In this document: positions 34,701 to 37,024 of the stretch, in pieces
Layout: the number at the start of each line of letters is the position of its first letter
Numbering within the stretch: position 1 is the first letter of the stretch
Source: Oscillospiraceae bacterium
GTDB lineage: Bacteria; Bacillota; Clostridia; Oscillospirales; Oscillospiraceae
DNA length: 37,024 nt
Reading direction: 5' to 3'
Assembly: GCA_017549125.1 (NCBI GenBank)
Contig: JAFYVL010000025.1
Location: 1-37,024, forward strand
Program-made: the position numbers and the translations under genes
Notes under the pieces: generated by a model
Told to the model about the DNA's origin: nothing
Databases searched by the model: none
What the model saw: only the letters and a program-made list of their open reading frames with translations

Positions 34701-36719
34701 CTCTTTACCACCTGCGGTGGTATAGTTGGTCTCTGCACGGGCACCGCGGTAGTTGGCTGTATACAAAGAGCCTTCCGGACCGTCATTGCCCCGGGATATC
34801 TGACCGTTTTGGTCATTGAGCCATTCCGCATGATCCACATGAATGGTGGTACCTGCCTGAGAGGTAATGGTAAAAGCTTCACGGCCGGCAAAATTCTGAC
34901 CGAAGTTAACCAGCAATGTCTGACCGGGATGCAAAACGATGTCCTGGCCGTCTTTGTAGGTTGCGATCACATTGACCTTTCCGTAATATCCATCGGAAGC
35001 ACCGGTAATGCCCTCATAGACCTGCATAGTCTTGGGGGACAGTTCCAGGTCCTCCCGAACACGAACAGCAGGTCCGGACCAAGCGGACAACTCACCCTTG
35101 AATTCTGTATTGATTTTGGCAAAGTTCCAAGAGCCATCATTATAACCCGGCAGCATCCAAGAAGTATCTACGGTAGCGTCATAATCCTCGCCCACATAGA
35201 TGCCGGTATTTTCCAGAACAGGCGCTGTCTTGGCAGTCTTCCAGGATGTATCGGTAACAATGATTTCTGTACCATCCTCGTAGATCAATAGCAGCTTAGC
35301 AAGATAGCCCATTTCATTGCCCTGGTGCAAAATTCCACCACCGCTCCACCAGCCGGTGGTAACCATAGAGGACAGCACATTTTCGCCCTCTGTCAACATC
35401 CAGGTCACATCGTAGGAACTGTAGAACATGCGATCATTGGCATCGGTAAAGCCAGGCTTCAACTCGTCATAAAGGATGGTATCTCCCTTTTTCGTGCCCA
35501 CACGCTCACCGTTAATATAGCTTTCATACACACCCAGGCCGGAGGTGTACAGCTTCGCAGATTTTAGTCCGCTTTTTACGTCAATACTTTTACGGAAGGC
35601 AGGCAGCGAGTTGGCATTGGCCACCTCACCGGTCATCAGTATGCCCACCTGCTCGCCCCGGGCATAGACATACAGTTTGCCGTCCTTCTGCTCATAGCAG
35701 CTTGTGCCCTGTACGGTCACATTTTTAGAAAAATCATTACTATAAATCACATTGCCAGCAGCATCCGTAACCACAATATTGTCATAATAAGAGGTCTCCG
35801 GAATACTGGTCGCCATGGAATTGTCATGTCGGAAGCCCAGATTATACAAAGGAATCTCTGCAGAATGGGTATAATCATAAGCCAAGGTCAAACTATCGGC
35901 ATCCTTACCAAAGTATGTTTTAATATTTCTGCCGTTGACCACAATACGTTCATGGACGGTTTTGCCCAGAATTTCATCTGTGTTATAGCCGATGGCCGCT
36001 GTCAAATCCACCGCCTGCAGGTTGCCGGGGCCACCGGGATAGGCTGTCCAGCCACCGTTGGACTTAAAGTGGGGACGCAGGATCACCGTCTTGTTGGTAG
36101 AAGCATTGTTATTGGCATTGACTTGCCACATAACAAAGGTTCCGCTATCTTTCATGCCAAAGCATAGGCCCTGACCTGCTTTATCAATCACGAAATCAAA
36201 ATCAATGGTATATACGGTGGTGTCCGAAATATACCCCGTCTGATGGCTGATAAAGCTGGCATCAGCAAACGCATCCGCTTCCAGCAAACCGGTTTCAAAG
36301 GTTGTGGATATGGGAGCGAGCTCTTTGCCTGTCTGATCCTTCACGGTCACCTGAACGGTATACTGGGTGGAGGAAACCAACCCGGCGCCACCATAGGGAA
36401 TATCCGTGGAATCACCGCTTTGCACCCAGCCGGTATTCCAAACCACATTGCCGGTCTGGCTGGTAACCTTGATGCAATAGGCAGATTGGGCCGCACCAAT
36501 GGCATCAGAGCGCATTTTCCAACTAAATGCAGGATCTGCCTCCACACCCACAGGTTCGACCATATTATTTACGGAAAGATCATAGATCTCCGTATTGCCC
36601 TGGGAACCCGATATAGTTTTCGTGCTGGTCTGTGCCGCACGCACCGGCATAGCATTCCCCACCATAGGCAAAAGCATTGCCAGTGCCAGTAACAAAGCCA
36701 CCGATCTGTGTAATTTCAT
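28650..36719 (-). CDS. Giant secreted GH78-type alpha-L-rhamnosidase fused to an SGNH esterase
   Basis: This protein has 2,689 residues from the ATG at 36719, preceded by AAAGGAGGAAATCAT and followed by a signal peptide ending MPVRAAQ. Residues about 35-720 are the beta domains that precede GH78 catalytic domains. The alpha/alpha barrel (about 720-1080) contains IPTDCPQRDERMGWTADT, the GH78 signature with its acidic residues, and GATTFWERWNTY, which carries the second catalytic Glu near residue 1016. Then come a beta domain (about 1169-1260), an F5/8 type C module (1261-1416), a concanavalin-like sandwich, the GYKAE-type module, a second sandwich, and an SGNH hydrolase with GHSYTEMW (S2250), GIND and DGLHP (D2395, H2398). 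No wall anchor is visible. It should remove terminal rhamnose and an ester group from the same glycan; the exact glycan is unknown. Confidence 0.92.
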   Translation of the reverse strand: MKLHRSVALLLALAMLLPMVGNAMPVRAAQTSTKTISGSQGNTEIYDLSVNNMVEPVGVEADPAFSWKMRSDAIGAAQSAYCIKVTSQTGNVVWNTGWVQSGDSTDIPYGGAGLVSSTQYTVQVTVKDQTGKELAPISTTFETGLLEADAFADASFISHQTGYISDTTVYTIDFDFVIDKAGQGLCFGMKDSGTFVMWQVNANNNASTNKTVILRPHFKSNGGWTAYPGGPGNLQAVDLTAAIGYNTDEILGKTVHERIVVNGRNIKTYFGKDADSLTLAYDYTHSAEIPLYNLGFRHDNSMATSIPETSYYDNIVVTDAAGNVIYSNDFSKNVTVQGTSCYEQKDGKLYVYARGEQVGILMTGEVANANSLPAFRKSIDVKSGLKSAKLYTSGLGVYESYINGERVGTKKGDTILYDELKPGFTDANDRMFYSSYDVTWMLTEGENVLSSMVTTGWWSGGGILHQGNEMGYLAKLLLIYEDGTEIIVTDTSWKTAKTAPVLENTGIYVGEDYDATVDTSWMLPGYNDGSWNFAKINTEFKGELSAWSGPAVRVREDLELSPKTMQVYEGITGASDGYYGKVNVIATYKDGQDIVLHPGQTLLVNFGQNFAGREAFTITSQAGTTIHVDHAEWLNDQNGQISRGNDGPEGSLYTANYRGARAETNYTTAGGKESWHPTFTFYGFQYIAVTADKTVTIHDIRGEVLTSVQGDTGTLTTSDEDVNRLISNARWGMYSNYLSIPTDCPQRDERMGWTADTQVFSQTGMFLGNNKAFLEKAVADMRDSQYTDPNSEIYGAYPDVAPDRGWSGDGGFGWADAGIIVPYNLYMMYGDVSVIEESWDSMCLYMDAYLANQPYGGNNKYSDHLCYETQTITTQNMLSLSFHCWDALMMVEMAKAIGNTQAAAKYQAVFEAHKRQYQNEFVNTDGTLVADTQTTSLYALYVGLLPNEESENKVVDMLIANIQRNGNKLQTGFLGTAILLPTLTKIGRADVAYSLLLQRGDPSWLYSVDQGATTFWERWNTYTVASGFGSAGMNSFNHYAYGAVIGWIYNQAAGIGYDAETPGFKHIVLAPNPDPLVKMVDATYDSAYGPIVSNMRYEGESWIYEAQIPANTTATIHVPVEQIETLVVNGKTPADVTLANDGLVYKGYADGIATFESVAGSYSFETYAAARYRITLNSTTADFMMPPVEAEITMNGQTKKVALPTTVTVSEGTEVAIKAIPMNPVDYAAAGWTDGENKLSETDTVTFTASGDLALTVGTRNIGRHSLAVGKTVIAEQVNDDWAAKHLTDGQYNHLGGVNGWSSYGKGSSTTFASEVPVVIDLGAKTEFNRIHLYPRTYPPANVNFPTAYTIYTSDDNATWTMIYTTANGEVTNGYAPVVIELTNTANARYIKLGVTAVNKADETGGCLVQLSELGVYNVSAEIEEASSYTVDFNESADEKLFDLYSSANGGFAVSDGKLIPTGDGGEFKAVYKDNGQSVRSVSVELHPDGTTGKINAGLYINASNPGNNQDQINALYVGIESAFEGWTDAPNRIDLVIGSFPTWKEHARVISESGNNNNLFSQGVKEPIILRVDMIGNMITVTVSLVRAPSICFGTTYVTDVDLSQGQVGIRSQYSTVKFDNFTVVTDALPEEMAASVGGIYFTSVVEAAEAAGDQTVCILKDTDEAITISKDLTMDLAGNHLTNVTVESGSLNLIDTVSGGSAVVNGNVPTMTEADGKSYYVANDNGVYSAHSYEIKLTHISLDPTNDALGYKAELIGDDVVKAHVKSIGFNLWVSEDMVVTKTIDGKTAATLRLKNILKNGGGEMIVYGNAFVIFDAEQTITSADYGTSMKEVMQLVNKNWSDYTQPQKNAVKALCDQYFDTVSAWELDNVYPIDNDGGVAESYEALTGSFSVNSIGGFTVNGKLTAPAIGEGKVILEQTPAGGIQSVSVDIYPGSSNAINSGLYLGASNASEPQDSIEAIAIMLESNIADNPNRVDIVVGNFPKWQEYHRTVTEAGTALFSGGKKEPVNLTVALNGNTLTITVKLLSDPSKSVTTTYTYTGGYDLTKGQVGLRSQYSDSSFDNFRVNDVTYTFDDEAAVQNLSFYHSVYASGIQIQSDDTLMLHTSASFTEGMLGTNVNTSGSQDVGIIFGANEDCSSYYLYRVATASQYAELVKVENGTQTVLDRGFHICPGYLDIRLELVIRDGMVYCYYSTDAEKARCYAVSEVELFGDRIGLWAKSTGTTFRDVTITACKENRKADVLIFGHSYTEMWTNYASYFPEYSSIYDIGIGGTVAAHWASFTDEIIAFQPKLGIFNIGINDLSSGITPESAVESMEKVLLEVKAALPEFEVVLVSVNHCPTKGDLVDQIAQINALMRNLAASYDWMYYAEAEYLFCTNKTDPFSADPNLFIDGLHPAAEGYARLAEVIRSAIKGENQPELDEVLAQTQFERAKANKLASLGIYSENAYTAENWALAQSHYNAAMAKIEACTTIAQLTSLDLSAEIAALKAIPNKSVNLISNLVNPDTRDALSADSWTKANDHTVHVNGFSYALDNTKLCTDSEMVFRLTNNIGDVATGGVFLRATQKDNNGIEGYLINCVTGGNFLQVWYVNNVYNTDGSAYVLTYLGGIIYGSYGSVADTEFYAKIEGDKLYLSTMERYENGCEPMVVIDLTYGGQYQVFQSGYTGVLSWNDNVPYDLEISHFAG

Positions 36720-37024
36720 ATGATTTCCTCCTTTATGTAGCTGATTTTGGTGGGAGCAAGCTCCCACCCAGCAGGAACAACGGTTGGAAAGGATACCGCC
36801 CTTTCCAACGCCAGGAAATGCAGTGAGCCTATGGCGTAAAAACATTTGTATTTTGAATTTGTACCGTACTACAGACCCAAAACACATCCGTTTTTCTACC
36901 ATTTTACTCCTTGTATTTCCCTAAAAACAAATCTTTTCGCCCTGGTTGTCACCCCAAAATACGGATATATCAACCAAAACCATCTGTATTTGTCCTGTTT
37001 TCTTAAGCATATTTTACAACAGTT
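36720..37024 (-). promoter_or_regulatory. Leader region of the giant-enzyme genes with two strong hairpins
   Basis: No gene is visible in these 305 bases up to the window edge. Two hairpins lie in the presumed leader: GTTGGAAAGG with CCTTTCCAAC around a 7-base loop (36783-36809), and GGTGGGAGC with GCTCCCACC almost without a loop (36749-36768), 30 bases before the ATG. Neither has a T-run on the minus strand. A weak promoter candidate further up is TTGTTT (36930-36925) with TAAAAT (36906-36901), 18 bases apart. An in-frame ATG with an AAGGAG site at 36902 is also present. The hairpins are secure; their regulatory role is inference. Confidence 0.5.

Overview
The window looks like a chromosomal glycan-utilisation region of an uncultured anaerobic Gram-positive bacterium of the class Clostridia, probably from a gut or similar plant- or mucus-rich habitat. 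This rests on strong AGGAGG-type ribosome binding sites, Gram-positive lipoprotein signal peptides, an ABC sugar transporter of the CUT1 type with no ATPase gene beside it, very large secreted multi-domain enzymes and an AraC-type regulator. I see no rRNA, tRNA, CRISPR array or transposase. Nearly everything is on the minus strand; the only plus-strand gene is the AraC regulator.

Region 1 (about 18.4 kb down to the left edge) reads right to left as one operon-like series. It encodes a GH123-like (DUF4091) lipoprotein, a solute-binding lipoprotein, two permeases, a 1,706-residue lipoprotein with six copies of one ~120-residue module, a Gfo/Idh/MocA oxidoreductase, an AGE-family epimerase, a cytoplasmic glycoside-hydrolase-like protein, and a secreted GH123-like enzyme that runs off the window. 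A hairpin terminator or attenuator lies between the giant lipoprotein and the oxidoreductase and splits the series into a surface/transport half and a mostly intracellular half. A promoter and a tandem-site candidate operator lie between the first gene and the divergent AraC gene.

Region 2 (18.7-21.8 kb) holds the AraC gene, a bidirectional terminator, a third, cytoplasmic GH123-like protein, and a small DUF3846 protein of a type usually found on mobile elements.

Region 3 (21.9-37.0 kb) holds two exceptionally large secreted proteins. One is a 2,689-residue GH78-type rhamnosidase fused to an SGNH esterase. The other is a 2,156-residue protein with seven discoidin-like modules, a metallophosphoesterase and an SGNH esterase. 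They share a nearly common C-terminal cassette that was duplicated together with a hairpin after the stop codon.

Inferred job: extracellular enzymes trim a decorated glycan carrying N-acetylhexosamine, rhamnose, acyl and possibly phosphate groups. A multi-module lipoprotein holds the glycan at the surface, the CUT1 transporter imports fragments, and cytoplasmic GH123-like, GH-like, epimerase and oxidoreductase proteins finish them. The domain assignments come from reading motifs. The substrate and the coordination between regions are inference.
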